Source of the DNA: Pseudomonas sp. ACM7
GTDB lineage: Bacteria; Pseudomonadota; Gammaproteobacteria; Pseudomonadales; Pseudomonadaceae
Reading direction: 5' to 3'
Length of the DNA: 64,000 nt
NCBI RefSeq assembly: GCF_004136015.1
Contig: NZ_CP024866.1
Coordinates: 388,327-452,326 of the forward strand
Below, one piece after another: positions 25,498-34,951 of the stretch. Each line of letters starts with the position of its first letter. Position 1 is the stretch's first letter. Below the pieces are notes generated by a model, which had not been told where the DNA came from, did no database searches, and was given only the letters and a program-made list of their open reading frames with translations. Position numbers and translations under genes: made by a program.

Positions 25498-26799
25498 GTG
25501 GAAGCACATCTGTTGGAATGGCTGAACCTGAGCGTGCGCTGGGTTCACATGATTACTGGCGTGGCCTGGATCGGTGCGTCGTTCTATTTCGTCTGGCTGG
25601 AAAACAACCTCAATCGGGTCAACCCGAAAAGTGGTCTGGCCGGCGATTTGTGGGCGATCCACGGCGGCGGTATCTATCACCTGGAAAAATACAAACTGGC
25701 TCCACCGACCATGCCGGACAACCTGCACTGGTTCAAATGGGAAGCCTACTTCACCTGGATGTCAGGGATCGCGCTGTTGTGCGTGGTGTTCTACTCCAAC
25801 CCGACGCTGTACCTGCTGGCACCAGGCAGCAGCCTGACCGGCCCTGAAGGGGTCGCGCTGGGCATTGCCTCGTTGTTCGTCGGCTGGTTCGTCTACTCCT
25901 TCCTCTGCGACTCGGCCCTGGGCAAACGCCCTGCCCTGCTCGGCTTCATCCTGTTCGTGCTGATCATTGGCGCTGCTTACGGCTTCAGCAAAGTGTTCAG
26001 CGGTCGTGGTGCGTACCTGCACGTCGGCGCGATCATCGGCACCATCATGGTCGGCAACGTGTTCCGCATCATCATGCCGGCCCAACGCGCACTGGTTGCC
26101 GCAATTGCCGAGAACCGCACGCCGGATCCGGCGCTGCCGGCCAAAGGTCTGCTGCGTTCGCGTCACAACAACTACTTCACCTTGCCGGTGCTGTTCATCA
26201 TGATCAGCAACCACTTCCCGAGCACCTACGGCAGCCAATACAACTGGCTGATCCTGGCCGGGATCGCGGTGCTCGCGGTGTTGGTGCGTCACTACTTCAA
26301 CACCCGTCATGACAGCCACAAATTTGCCTGGACCCTGCCCGTTGCGGCCGTGGGCATGATCTGCCTGGCGTACGTGACTGGCCCGGCGCAGATGCCCAGC
26401 GCGCCTGAAGTAGCCAAGGCGCCTGGCACCATCGAGTACCAGCCGTTGCCGGAAACTGCCCTCGGTGGTGGTGCCAAACCTGAAGCGGCGAAACCTGCTG
26501 CACCTGCCGCTGCACCGGCTCAGGCGTCCAACGCCGGCCCCGGTTTCGACAAAGTGCACAGTGTGATCCAGGAGCGTTGCGCGGTTTGCCATTCGGCCAA
26601 ACCGACCAGCCCGCTGTTCAGTGCTGCACCGGCTGGCGTGATGCTCGATACCCCCGAGCAGATCCGTCAGAACGCTGCACGCATCCAGGCTCAAGCCGTC
26701 ACCAGCCAGATCATGCCACTGGGCAACATCACCCAGATGACCCAGCAGGAACGTGACCTGATCGGTGCGTGGATTGTTCAGGGAGCTCCAACCAATTAA
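25498..26799 (+). CDS. puuD: Membrane urate oxidase PuuD with cytochrome c domain
   Basis: 433 residues. Eight or so transmembrane helices occupy residues 1-300 (WVHMITGVAWIGASFYFVWLE start). A Pro/Ala-rich linker (about 305-345) leads to a C-terminal cytochrome c-like domain with heme motif CAVCH. PuuD oxidises urate to 5-hydroxyisourate and passes electrons to the respiratory chain. GTG start with GAGAGG upstream. It replaces soluble uricase, which is absent from the cluster. Confidence 0.93.
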   Translation: MEAHLLEWLNLSVRWVHMITGVAWIGASFYFVWLENNLNRVNPKSGLAGDLWAIHGGGIYHLEKYKLAPPTMPDNLHWFKWEAYFTWMSGIALLCVVFYSNPTLYLLAPGSSLTGPEGVALGIASLFVGWFVYSFLCDSALGKRPALLGFILFVLIIGAAYGFSKVFSGRGAYLHVGAIIGTIMVGNVFRIIMPAQRALVAAIAENRTPDPALPAKGLLRSRHNNYFTLPVLFIMISNHFPSTYGSQYNWLILAGIAVLAVLVRHYFNTRHDSHKFAWTLPVAAVGMICLAYVTGPAQMPSAPEVAKAPGTIEYQPLPETALGGGAKPEAAKPAAPAAAPAQASNAGPGFDKVHSVIQERCAVCHSAKPTSPLFSAAPAGVMLDTPEQIRQNAARIQAQAVTSQIMPLGNITQMTQQERDLIGAWIVQGAPTN

Positions 26800-26810
26800 G
26801 TAGCAAAAAG

Positions 26811-26863
26811 CATCGCGGGCAAGCCCGCTCCCACAAGGACACCATCAAGCCCGCTCCCACAGG
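26811..26863. repeat. Degenerate REP pair, type B
   Basis: Direct copies of CAAGCCCGCTCCCACA, only one with the CATCGCGGG arm, between puuD and the permease gene. Confidence 0.75.
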
Positions 26864-26912
26864 TTTGCCTGATGCACAAAATCACAAGAATAAAAAAGAT
26901 CCGAGGTGTTGC

Positions 26913-28271
26913 ATGTCCGAGCTATCCGAAGCGCGCATCCCCGACGCACCCGCCATTCAGCGTTTACCCCTTTTGCAACTGATCCTGGTTGGTCTGCAAC
27001 ATGTTCTGCTGATGTACGGCGGAGCCATCGCGGTGCCGCTGATCATCGGACAGGCCGCTGGCCTGAGTCGTGAAGAAATTGCCTTCCTGATCAACGCCGA
27101 CCTGCTGGTGGCCGGGATCGCTACCATCGTGCAATCGCTGGGCATCGGCCCCATGGGCATCCGTATGCCGGTGATGATGGGCGCCAGTTTCGCCGCTGTC
27201 GGCAGCATGGTCGCCATGGCCGGCATGCCGGGCATCGGTCTGCAAGGGATCTTCGGCGCGACCATCGCCGCCGGGTTCTTCGGCATGATCATCGCGCCGT
27301 TCATGTCCAAAGTCGTACGCTTCTTCCCGCCTCTGGTGACCGGCACGGTCATCACCTCGATCGGTTTGTCGCTGTTCCCCGTGGCCGTGAACTGGGCCGG
27401 CGGCGGTGCAGGTGCCGCTCAATTCGGCTCACCGATTTACCTGGCCATCGCCGCGCTGGTGCTGGCCACCATTCTGTTGGTGCACCGCTTCATGCGCGGT
27501 TTCTGGGTCAATATTTCGGTGCTGATCGGCATGTGCCTCGGCTACATCGTTTGCGGCGTGATTGGCATGGTCGACCTCAGCGGCATGGCCCAAGCGCCGT
27601 GGCTGCAGATCGTCACCCCGCTGCATTTCGGCATGCCGAAATTTGAACTCGCACCTATTCTGTCCATGTGCCTGGTGGTGGTGATCATCTTCGTCGAGTC
27701 CACCGGGATGTTCCTCGCGCTGGGCAAAATCACCGACCAGGAAGTCTGCCCACGCATGCTCCGTCGCGGTTTGTTGTGTGATGCCGGCGCCTCGTTCTTC
27801 GCCGGTTTCTTCAACACCTTCACCCACTCCTCTTTCGCGCAGAACATCGGCCTCGTGCAGATGACCGGCGTGCGTTGCCGCTCGGTGACCATCGTCGCCG
27901 GTGGTTTGCTGGTGGTGTTGAGTTTGTTGCCGAAAGCGGCGTTTCTGGTGGCCTCGATTCCACCCGCCGTACTGGGCGGCGCGGCGATTGCGATGTTCGG
28001 CATGGTCGCCGCCACCGGCATCAAGATTCTTCAGGAAGCCGACATCGGTGACCGTCGCAACCAGTTGCTGGTGGCGGTGAGCATCGGCATGGGGCTGATC
28101 CCGGTGGTCCGTCCGGAATTCTTCGCCCACCTTCCGATGTGGATGAGTCCGATCACCCACAGCGGAATCGCCATGGCCACGCTCAGCGCGCTGTCGCTGA
28201 ACCTGCTGTTCAACATCCTCGGCGGCACCGAACGCGCGGCCATCAACGACTGCCACGCCCACCCGCACTAA
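26913..28271 (+). CDS. Xanthine/uric acid permease (NCS2/NAT family)
   Basis: 452 residues with about 14 hydrophobic segments. The NAT signature QNIGLVQMTGVRCRSV and the early LQHVLLMYGGAIAVPLIIG motif identify the xanthine/urate branch; FVESTGMFLALGKIT carries the substrate-binding Glu. Following puuD directly, it is likely the urate or xanthine importer for this pathway. GAGGTG precedes the ATG. Confidence 0.92.
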   Translation: MSELSEARIPDAPAIQRLPLLQLILVGLQHVLLMYGGAIAVPLIIGQAAGLSREEIAFLINADLLVAGIATIVQSLGIGPMGIRMPVMMGASFAAVGSMVAMAGMPGIGLQGIFGATIAAGFFGMIIAPFMSKVVRFFPPLVTGTVITSIGLSLFPVAVNWAGGGAGAAQFGSPIYLAIAALVLATILLVHRFMRGFWVNISVLIGMCLGYIVCGVIGMVDLSGMAQAPWLQIVTPLHFGMPKFELAPILSMCLVVVIIFVESTGMFLALGKITDQEVCPRMLRRGLLCDAGASFFAGFFNTFTHSSFAQNIGLVQMTGVRCRSVTIVAGGLLVVLSLLPKAAFLVASIPPAVLGGAAIAMFGMVAATGIKILQEADIGDRRNQLLVAVSIGMGLIPVVRPEFFAHLPMWMSPITHSGIAMATLSALSLNLLFNILGGTERAAINDCHAHPH

Positions 28272-28290
28272 CACATCAGCGCCACAGAAC

Positions 28291-28383
28291 CTGTGGGAGC
28301 GGGCTTGCTCGCGAAGGGGCCATCAGCCTCAACATCATTGTTGACTGACATACCGCTTTCGCGAGCAAGCCCGCTCCCACAGG
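28291..28383. repeat. REP pair, type B
   Basis: CTGTGGGAGCGGGCTTGCTC and its inverse, between the permease and the first outer-membrane channel gene. Confidence 0.9.
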
Positions 28384-28428
28384 GTGGATGCCTGCGCCAC
28401 GAACAATAAAAACAAGAGGGAGCAACAG

Positions 28429-29214
28429 ATGATTCGGACACAGACAAACATGCTGTTAGGCGGTGGTCTATTGGCCGCCAGTCAGGCCATGGCCGGCGAT
28501 CTGCTGCTGTGGCAGACCAACAGCCTGAGCTATCTGTATGGCAAGGATTTCGCGGTCAACCCGTCGATCCAGCAGACGATAACCTTTGAGCACGCCGACC
28601 GCTGGAAGTACGGCGACAACTTCCTCTTCGTCGACAGCACTTACTACAACGGCGAGAAAGACCGGAACAAAGGCGTTCACGCCTATTACGGGGAGTTCAG
28701 TCCGCGCCTCTCCTTCGGCAAAATCCTCGACCGCCGTTTCCAATTCGGCCCGATCAAGGACGTGTTGCTGGCCATGACCTACGAGAATGGCGAAGACGAC
28801 ACCGAGGCCTATCTGATCGGCCCCGGTTTCGACCTCGCGGTACCGGGCTTCAATTTTTTCACCTTGAACTTCTACTATCGCCAGACCGAAGGCTCGCGTC
28901 CCGGCGACGATGTCTGGCAGATCACGCCGGCCTGGTCCTACACCCTGCCATTGGGCAACTCGAACCTGTTGATCGACGGCTACATCGACTGGGTCGTGGA
29001 TAACGACCAGAACTCACATGGCACCTACCACGCCAACCTGCACTTGAACCCGCAGATCAAATATGACCTGGGGAAGACCTTGGGTTGGCGGGAGAAACAG
29101 GTGTACGTCGGCGTCGAATACAGCTACTGGAAAGACAAATACGGCATCGAAAACAACGCCAACCTCGACACTCATGAGAACACCACCAGCCTGCTGGTGA
29201 AGGTGCATTTCTAG
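28429..29214 (+). CDS. Tsx/OmpK-like outer membrane channel (copy 1)
   Basis: 261 residues. Signal peptide ending SQAMA before GDLLLWQTNSLSYLYGKDF, then alternating amphipathic strands and a terminal aromatic residue (LLVKVHF), as in outer-membrane barrels. The sequence fits the nucleoside-specific channel (Tsx/OmpK) family. Its position after the permease suggests passage of purines, allantoin or nucleosides; that is inference. GAGGG lies before the ATG. Confidence 0.88.
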   Translation: MIRTQTNMLLGGGLLAASQAMAGDLLLWQTNSLSYLYGKDFAVNPSIQQTITFEHADRWKYGDNFLFVDSTYYNGEKDRNKGVHAYYGEFSPRLSFGKILDRRFQFGPIKDVLLAMTYENGEDDTEAYLIGPGFDLAVPGFNFFTLNFYYRQTEGSRPGDDVWQITPAWSYTLPLGNSNLLIDGYIDWVVDNDQNSHGTYHANLHLNPQIKYDLGKTLGWREKQVYVGVEYSYWKDKYGIENNANLDTHENTTSLLVKVHF

Positions 29215-29589
29215 ATGATCTGCAACCGTGCTCCAAACCTGTCGTCGGTGCGCTGTTGCGGGGCACTTGAGACCTGGCCAAGGAGTCAGTATTCTCCGCG
29301 GCCGCCCGAATCTGGTCTAAAAAAAAGCCCGGATTTAATTCCTGACCAGAAAGCCAACTTACCCCGGCACTGGACGGTACCAAGGCACTCCAAAACCACT
29401 CTCAATCGGATGCTCTTGAGCAGCCGAGCGGGAGTTTTTTGGCTTTTCAAAAGCCTTGGCTCAGCTCTTGCTAACAGCACTGAAGCTGACCAATTGGATG
29501 ATTTTTTACAGCGACAGAAAAAGGCGCCACACCAGAGCGCCGACCTTAGAAAAATAACGTGGAACCACCTACTTTTTGGGAGCAACCGA
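29215..29589. other. Leader region between tandem channel genes
   Basis: 375 bases without coding support. Contains an inverted repeat CTGGTC (29312-29317)/GACCAG (29344-29349), a perfect GGCTTTT-C-AAAAGCC hairpin at 29441-29455 and, directly after it, a sigma-54-like element (29456-29472). Confidence 0.6.
29456..29472 (+). promoter_or_regulatory. Candidate sigma-54 promoter for channel copy 2
   Basis: TTGGCTCAGCTCTTGCT has GG and GC ten bases apart, TTGGC at -24 and a perfect TTGCT at -12. It would start a transcript near 29483, about 105 bases before the ATG. Nitrogen control would suit a purine-uptake gene. Confidence 0.5.
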
Positions 29590-30375
29590 ATGAAACGTAC
29601 GTGCACTAGCCTGATGCTGGCGGGATCTCTGCTGGCCGGGGGCCAGGCCATGGCCGGCGACTTGCTGCAATGGCAGAACAACAGCCTGTCCTACCTGTAT
29701 GGCAAGGACTTCCAGGTCAACCCGCACATTCAGCAGACCGTCACCTTCGAGCATGCCGATGCATGGAAATATGGGGACAACTTCTTCTTCGTCGACAAGA
29801 TTTTCTACAACGGTGACAAAGACTTCAACGTTGGTCCGAACACCTATTACGGTGAGTTCCAACCGCGCATTTCGCTGGGCAAGGTCCTCGACCAGAAAAT
29901 CGAATTCGGCCCGATCAAAGATGTCCTGCTGGCCATGACCTACGAGTTCGGTGAAGGCGATACCGAGTCCTACCTGATCGGTCCCGGTTTCGACCTGGCG
30001 ATCCCGGGCTTTGATTACTTCCAGCTGAACTTCTACCAGCGTCACACGGAAGGCAGCCGTCCAGGCGACAACGTGTGGCAGATCACCCCGGTCTGGTCCT
30101 ACACCATTCCTGTCGGTGACTCGAACATCCTGATCGATGGCTACATGGACTGGGTGGTCGACAACGACTCCAACTCCAAAGGCGACTACCACGCCAACCT
30201 GCACTTCAACCCGCAGGTCAAATACGACCTGGGCAAGGCGCTAAACCTTGGCGAAAAGCAGTTGTACGTCGGCGTCGAGTATGACTACTGGAAAAACAAG
30301 TACGGTATTGAAGACAGTCAGGGCTTCAAAACCGATCAGAGCGTAACCAGCTTCCTGGTCAAGGTTCACTTCTAA
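29590..30375 (+). CDS. Tsx/OmpK-like outer membrane channel (copy 2)
   Basis: 261 residues, the same length as copy 1 and similar throughout (WQNNSLSYLYGKDFQVNPHIQ, GPIKDVLLAMTYE, GSRPGDNVWQITPVWSYT). Signal peptide ends GQAMA before GDLLQW; C-terminal residue is Phe. It is a tandem duplicate with diverged strand-end sequences, which may reflect different substrates. Its own promoter region separates it from copy 1. Confidence 0.88.
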   Translation: MKRTCTSLMLAGSLLAGGQAMAGDLLQWQNNSLSYLYGKDFQVNPHIQQTVTFEHADAWKYGDNFFFVDKIFYNGDKDFNVGPNTYYGEFQPRISLGKVLDQKIEFGPIKDVLLAMTYEFGEGDTESYLIGPGFDLAIPGFDYFQLNFYQRHTEGSRPGDNVWQITPVWSYTIPVGDSNILIDGYMDWVVDNDSNSKGDYHANLHFNPQVKYDLGKALNLGEKQLYVGVEYDYWKNKYGIEDSQGFKTDQSVTSFLVKVHF

Positions 30376-30397
30376 TCCGGCGGCGTCTGTAAGGACG

Positions 30398-30494
30398 CCA
30401 TCGCGAGCAAGCTCGCTCCCACAGTTGATCATAGGTGATCACAAATAATGTGTTCACAGGAGATTGAATGTGGGTGCAAGCTTGCTCGCGATGG
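30398..30494. repeat. REP pair, type B, partly decayed
   Basis: CCATCGCGAGCAAGCTCGCT faces GCAAGCTTGCTCGCGATGG; the second copy has TGGGTGCAAG in place of TGGGAGCGAG. Confidence 0.8.
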
Positions 30495-30508
30495 TCGCGC
30501 CGCCGATC

Positions 30509-31681
30509 TCAAGCCGAAACCACAGGCTCCGCCAACCCGAGAAACCGGCACAACTCCCCGCGCTTGGCCAACGCATCCCGCCGCCCCAAATCAATCAATT
30601 CGCTGCAATACCCCGCCTCGAACAGCAGATAACTCAGCACCCCCGCCCCGCTCGTCCTGGTCGCCCCCGGTCCGCGCAGAAACAGACGCAGCGCCGCCGG
30701 TAATTCCTGCCGATGCCGCGCCGCAATCTCATCGATCGGCTGACTCGGCGAAATCACCAGCACATCTACCGGCGCCACACCCAGCGCGCGCGTCGGCGTG
30801 CCATCGGGCAGCAGATGACTGAACTGATTGAGCCGCTGCAACAACTCGATGTCACTTTCCAGGCTGTCAATGAACGTGCTGTTGAGCAGGTGCCCACCGA
30901 TCTGCGCCAGGCTCGGTTGCTGACCGGTGTAGGCGCGTTGCAGCGGTTGTTCCGGGTCGACGCCGCGGGGGTTGCCGCTGACGCCCACTACCAGCACTCG
31001 GCTGGCGCCCAGGTGCAGCGCCGGGCTGATCGGTGCCGACTGACGCACCGCGCCGTCGCCGAAATACTCTTCACCGATTTTCACTGGTGCAAACAGCAGC
31101 GGAATCGCTGAACTGGCCAGCAAGTGATCGACGGTCAATTGCGTGGGGACGCCGATTCGCCGATGGCGCAACCAGGCATTGATGGTGCCGCTGCCCTGAT
31201 AAAAGGTCACCGCCTGACCGGACTCGTAGCCGAACGCGGTCACCGCAACCGCCTGCAACTGCTTCTGTGCAATGGCCTCGGCAATCCCGCTCATCTGCAA
31301 TTTGTCGTCGAGCAATCCGCGCAGCGGCGAACTGTTGAGCAACGCCACCGGCACCTGAGCGCCAATCCCGAGCAAACTGTGGCTGACAAAACGACTGGCC
31401 TGGTGGATCACACCCGGCCAGTCGCTACGCAGCACCAGATGACTGCGAAAGCCCTGCCAGAAGGCTGTCAGACGTTGAATCGCACCCCGAAAATCCATCG
31501 CCCCACTGGCGAGGCTGACCGCGTTGATTGCGCCGGCCGAGGTGCCGACGATCACCGGAAACGGATTGCTCGCGCCGACCGGTAACAGCTCGGCAATCGC
31601 CGCCAGAACACCCACCTGATAAGCCGCCCGAGCCCCGCCGCCGGAAAGAATCAACCCTGTAACCGGTTCAGCAGGACTCAT
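30509..31681 (-). CDS. Patatin-like phospholipase
   Basis: 390 residues. Oxyanion loop SGGGARAAYQVGVL (residues 13-26), nucleophile GTSAG with Ser48 and the catalytic Asp in YFGDGAVRQ make a complete Ser/Asp dyad. The C-terminal 150 residues are helical. It would hydrolyse acyl esters of lipids in the cytoplasm or at the membrane; no signal peptide is seen. The ATG at 31681 gives the natural start MSPAEPVTGLILSGGG. It is 34 bases downstream of lpxL on the same strand. Confidence 0.9.
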   Translation of the reverse strand: MSPAEPVTGLILSGGGARAAYQVGVLAAIAELLPVGASNPFPVIVGTSAGAINAVSLASGAMDFRGAIQRLTAFWQGFRSHLVLRSDWPGVIHQASRFVSHSLLGIGAQVPVALLNSSPLRGLLDDKLQMSGIAEAIAQKQLQAVAVTAFGYESGQAVTFYQGSGTINAWLRHRRIGVPTQLTVDHLLASSAIPLLFAPVKIGEEYFGDGAVRQSAPISPALHLGASRVLVVGVSGNPRGVDPEQPLQRAYTGQQPSLAQIGGHLLNSTFIDSLESDIELLQRLNQFSHLLPDGTPTRALGVAPVDVLVISPSQPIDEIAARHRQELPAALRLFLRGPGATRTSGAGVLSYLLFEAGYCSELIDLGRRDALAKRGELCRFLGLAEPVVSA

Positions 31682-31715
31682 CGCAACACTCCATGGTGCA
31701 TATAAGGACGGTGGT

Positions 31716-32648
31716 TCAACCGCGTTTTGCGTACAGCTTCGGCTCGCCCGGCGGACGGCTCTTGAAGCGACGATGAGCCCAAAGGTATTGCTCCGGACAT
31801 TCGCGCAAGACGCCTTCGATCCATTGGTTGATCCGCAGGCAGTCGGCCTCTTCGGTTTCGCCGGGGAAACCCTCGAGCGGTGCATGAATCACCAGTCGAT
31901 AACCGCTGCCGTCCGCCAGACGTTCCTGAGTGAACGGTACCACCAGCGCCTTGCCCAACCGCGCAAACTTGCTGGTGGCGGTGACGGTCGCGGCCTGAAT
32001 CCCGAACAGCGGCACGAAGATACTTTGCTTGGCGCCATAGTCCTGATCCGGTGCGTACCAGATTGCCCGGCCGGCCCGCAGCAGTTTCAGCATGCCGCGC
32101 ACGTCGTCGCGCTCCACCGCCAGCGAATCGACGTTGTGCCGCTCGCGCCCCAGGCGCTGGACGTAGTCGAACAACGGATTTTTGTGTTCGCGGTACATGC
32201 CATCAATGGTGTGCTGCTGGCCGAGCAACGCCGCGCCGATTTCCAGCGTGGTGAAATGGACGGCCATCAGGATCACGCCTTTGCCGTCACGCTGGGCTTT
32301 TTTCAAATGCTCCAGCCCTTCGACATGGGCCAGCTTCGCCAGGCGCTCACGCGACCACCACCAGCTCATGGCCATTTCGAAAAACGCGATGCCCGTGGAG
32401 GCGAAGTTTTCCTTGAGCAGGCGCTTGCGCTCGGCAGCGGCTTTTTCAGGGAAACACAGTTCGAAATTGCGCTTGGCAATGCGCCGTCTGTCGCCCGCTA
32501 CTCGATACATCAATGCACCCAGGGCGCGACCGATCGACAGCAACACCGGATATGGCAGCTGGACAATCAGCCACAACAGCCCCAAGCCACACCACAAAGG
32601 CCAGAAACGTGGAGAAAGAAATGCTGTTCGAAAACGCGGGCGATCCAT
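31716..32648 (-). CDS. lpxL: Lipid A biosynthesis lauroyl-type acyltransferase
   Basis: 310 residues. An N-terminal hydrophobic anchor (LWCGLGLLWLIVQLPYPVLL) is followed by the HX4E catalytic motif at His131/Glu136 (AVHFTTLEIG) and the YAPDQDYG motif of the LpxL/HtrB family. It adds a secondary acyl chain to Kdo-lipid A at the inner membrane. The ATG at 32648 gives the standard length. Divergent from minC, as in other pseudomonads. Whether it is LpxL or the paralogue LpxM cannot be settled by eye. Confidence 0.88.
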   Translation of the reverse strand: MDRPRFRTAFLSPRFWPLWCGLGLLWLIVQLPYPVLLSIGRALGALMYRVAGDRRRIAKRNFELCFPEKAAAERKRLLKENFASTGIAFFEMAMSWWWSRERLAKLAHVEGLEHLKKAQRDGKGVILMAVHFTTLEIGAALLGQQHTIDGMYREHKNPLFDYVQRLGRERHNVDSLAVERDDVRGMLKLLRAGRAIWYAPDQDYGAKQSIFVPLFGIQAATVTATSKFARLGKALVVPFTQERLADGSGYRLVIHAPLEGFPGETEEADCLRINQWIEGVLRECPEQYLWAHRRFKSRPPGEPKLYAKRG

Positions 32649-32766
32649 TAAAGGTTCCGGAAAGACAATGGCCGCGCATTCTACATCGTTCGACCCGGCT
32701 TGCGGCTCGCGGGCGTTCTCGTTATAAGTCTCGGCACTTTTAGTGACAAGTCGTTGTATGCCGACC

Positions 32767-33504
32767 ATGAGCCAAACCGAACCGCTAGACCAAGATCCCG
32801 TGTTCCAGCTGAAGGGCAGCATGCTCGCCATTACGGTGCTGGAACTGGCCCGTAACGACCTCGAGAACCTCGATCGTCAACTGGCCGCCAAGGTTGCCCA
32901 GGCGCCTAACTTCTTTAGTAACGCGCCATTGGTGCTGGCCCTGGACAAACTCCCGGCCGGCGAAGGTGCAGTCGATCTGCCCGGCCTGATGCGCGTCTGC
33001 CGCCAGCATGGCCTGCGCACCCTGGCGATCCGTGCCAGCCGCATCGAAGACATCGCCGCGGCCATCGCGGTCGACCTGCCGGTGCTGCCACCGTCCGGCG
33101 CCCGTGAGCGTCCGTTGGACCCGCTCGAAGGCCAAGTCAAGAAAAAACCGGAAAAACCGCCGGAGCCGACTATCAAGCCAACGAAGATCATCACCTCGCC
33201 CGTACGCGGTGGGCAGCAGATTTATGCCCAGGGCTGCGATCTGGTGGTGATCTCGTCGGTCAGCCCGGGGGCGGAACTTCTCGCCGACGGGAACATCCAT
33301 GTATACGGCCCGATGCGTGGTCGAGTGTTGGCCGGCGTCAAAGGCGACACGAAAGCCAGGATTTTCTGTCAGCAAATGAGCGCTGAACTGGTCTCCATCG
33401 CAGGCCACTACAAGGTTTCGGAGGATCTGCGTCGCGACCCTTTGTGGGGTGCGGGCGTACAGGTCAGCCTGTCGGGCGATGTGTTGAACATCATTCGGCT
33501 TTAA
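32767..33504 (+). CDS. minC: Septum site-determining protein MinC
   Basis: 245 residues. The N-terminal domain (1-105) inhibits FtsZ assembly; after a Lys/Pro-rich linker (residues 118-145) the C-terminal beta-helix domain begins ([24 protein letters not shown]) and carries the MinD/FtsZ-tail interface ([16 protein letters not shown]). The start at 32767 gives [14 protein letters not shown]; an ATG three codons earlier is possible. First gene of minCDE. Confidence 0.95.
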   Translation: MSQTEPLDQDPVFQLKGSMLAITVLELARNDLENLDRQLAAKVAQAPNFFSNAPLVLALDKLPAGEGAVDLPGLMRVCRQHGLRTLAIRASRIEDIAAAIAVDLPVLPPSGARERPLDPLEGQVKKKPEKPPEPTIKPTKIITSPVRGGQQIYAQGCDLVVISSVSPGAELLADGNIHVYGPMRGRVLAGVKGDTKARIFCQQMSAELVSIAGHYKVSEDLRRDPLWGAGVQVSLSGDVLNIIRL

Positions 33505-33705
33505 CGGATACTGCCGCATTTTCCAAACATCTCTAAAACGTAGCGAAAACGGCTCAAACGAAGTAGGAAAAAGGCCATAAGCAGTGTTTACCCGAGGTAA
33601 GCGCCGTTCTGGACCGAATTCCAGCCAAGGCTGTCCGACTGCAGTAGTTTTTCTAGAGATGTTTTTCAGGGGCTAAATGTCCTTTTTCCTTAGGGGTGAA
33701 ACACC
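33505..33705. other. minC-minD intergenic region
   Basis: 201 bases with no coding sequence. Long for an operon spacer, so a separate minD promoter is likely, but no convincing -35/-10 pair stood out. AGGGGTGA before the TTG is the minD ribosome site. Confidence 0.45.
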
Positions 33706-34518
33706 TTGGCCAAGATTCTCGTGGTTACATCCGGCAAGGGTGGTGTGGGTAAGACCACCACCAGTGCTGCTATCGGTACCGGCCTCGCACTGCGCGGTCA
33801 CAAAACAGTTATCGTCGACTTCGACGTCGGTTTGCGTAACCTCGACCTGATCATGGGTTGCGAGCGCCGCGTGGTGTATGACTTCGTCAACGTGGTAAAC
33901 GGCGAAGCCAACCTGCAACAAGCCCTGATCAAAGACAAACGCCTGGAAAACCTCTACGTACTGGCCGCCAGTCAGACCCGCGACAAAGACGCGCTGACCG
34001 TCGAAGGCGTGGAAAAAGTGTTGATGGCGCTGAAAGAAGACTTCGAATACGTGGTCTGCGACTCTCCGGCCGGCATCGAAAAAGGCGCCCACCTGGCCAT
34101 GTACTTCGCAGACGAAGCGATTATCGTGACCAACCCGGAAGTGTCCTCGGTTCGTGACTCGGACCGCATGCTGGGCCTGCTGGCCAGCAAATCGCGCCGC
34201 GCTGAAAAGGGCGAAGACCCGATCAAGGAACACCTGCTGCTGACCCGCTACAACCCGCAACGAGTCAGTGACGGCGAGATGCTCGGCGTCGAAGACGTCA
34301 AAGAGATTCTGGCGGTCGCCCTGCTGGGTGTCATTCCGGAATCCCAAGCGGTACTCAAAGCTTCCAACTCGGGCGTGCCGGTGATTCTCGACGACCAGAG
34401 CGATGCCGGTCAGGCATACAGCGATGCGGTCGATCGTCTGCTGGGCAAAACCGTGGAGCATCGTTTTCTCGATGTAACGAAGAAGGGATTCTTCGAGCGC
34501 CTGTTTGGAGGTAGATAA
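33706..34518 (+). CDS. minD: Septum site-determining ATPase MinD
   Basis: 270 residues. ParA/MinD-type deviant Walker A motif GKGGVGKTT near residue 10, [18 protein letters not shown] switch region, [13 protein letters not shown]alker B, and a C-terminal amphipathic membrane-targeting helix (FFERLFGGR). It recruits MinC to the membrane and is driven by MinE. The start codon is TTG, consistent with AGGGG nearby. Its stop overlaps the minE start by one base (TAATG). Confidence 0.96.
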   Translation: MAKILVVTSGKGGVGKTTTSAAIGTGLALRGHKTVIVDFDVGLRNLDLIMGCERRVVYDFVNVVNGEANLQQALIKDKRLENLYVLAASQTRDKDALTVEGVEKVLMALKEDFEYVVCDSPAGIEKGAHLAMYFADEAIIVTNPEVSSVRDSDRMLGLLASKSRRAEKGEDPIKEHLLLTRYNPQRVSDGEMLGVEDVKEILAVALLGVIPESQAVLKASNSGVPVILDDQSDAGQAYSDAVDRLLGKTVEHRFLDVTKKGFFERLFGGR

Positions 34519-34772
34519 TGAATCTTTTTGACTTCTTTCGTGCCAGCAAAAAGGTCAGCACCGCGTCGGTAGCGAAAGAGCGTCTGCAGATCATCGTGGC
34601 GCACGAACGCGGCCAACGCAGTACACCGGACTACCTGCCAGCCTTGCAGAAGGAATTGGTCGAGGTCATCCGCAAGTACGTCAATATCGGGTCCGATGAC
34701 GTGCACGTCGCTCTGGAAAACCAGGGCAGCTGCTCGATTCTGGAACTCAATATCACCCTGCCTGACCGCTAG
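34518..34772 (+). CDS. minE: Cell division topological specificity factor MinE
   Basis: 84 residues. The N-terminal membrane-binding stretch [12 protein letters not shown], the MinD-contact region [17 protein letters not shown] and the C-terminal dimerisation domain ([17 protein letters not shown]) are all present. It stimulates the MinD ATPase and sets the pole-to-pole oscillation. Coupled to minD. Confidence 0.97.
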   Translation: MNLFDFFRASKKVSTASVAKERLQIIVAHERGQRSTPDYLPALQKELVEVIRKYVNIGSDDVHVALENQGSCSILELNITLPDR

Positions 34773-34789
34773 TCGATCAGACAGGAGCC

Positions 34790-34926
34790 ACGGCGGCTCA
34801 GAACCTTTGAGCCCCTGTAGGAGCTGCCGCAGGCTGCGATGTTTTGATCTTGTCTTAAAAGCAAAATCAAAAGATCGCAGCCTGCGGCAGCTCCTACCGG
34901 GGACAATGAAGGTTCTGAGCCGCCGT
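34790..34926. repeat. REP pair (type A) nested within 18-base inverted repeats
   Basis: Perfect inverted arms ACGGCGGCTCAGAACCTT (34790-34807) and its inverse (34909-34926) enclose a type A REP pair (34815-34897). The whole unit separates minE from the rluA-family gene. Confidence 0.85.
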
Positions 34927-34951
34927 TGGCGTTTGTTACGAGGCTGTTTTA

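Noticed and set aside
29215..29589. Purine riboswitch in the leader of the second channel
   Set aside because: A simple hairpin is present but no three-way junction with the conserved purine-aptamer loops could be drawn.
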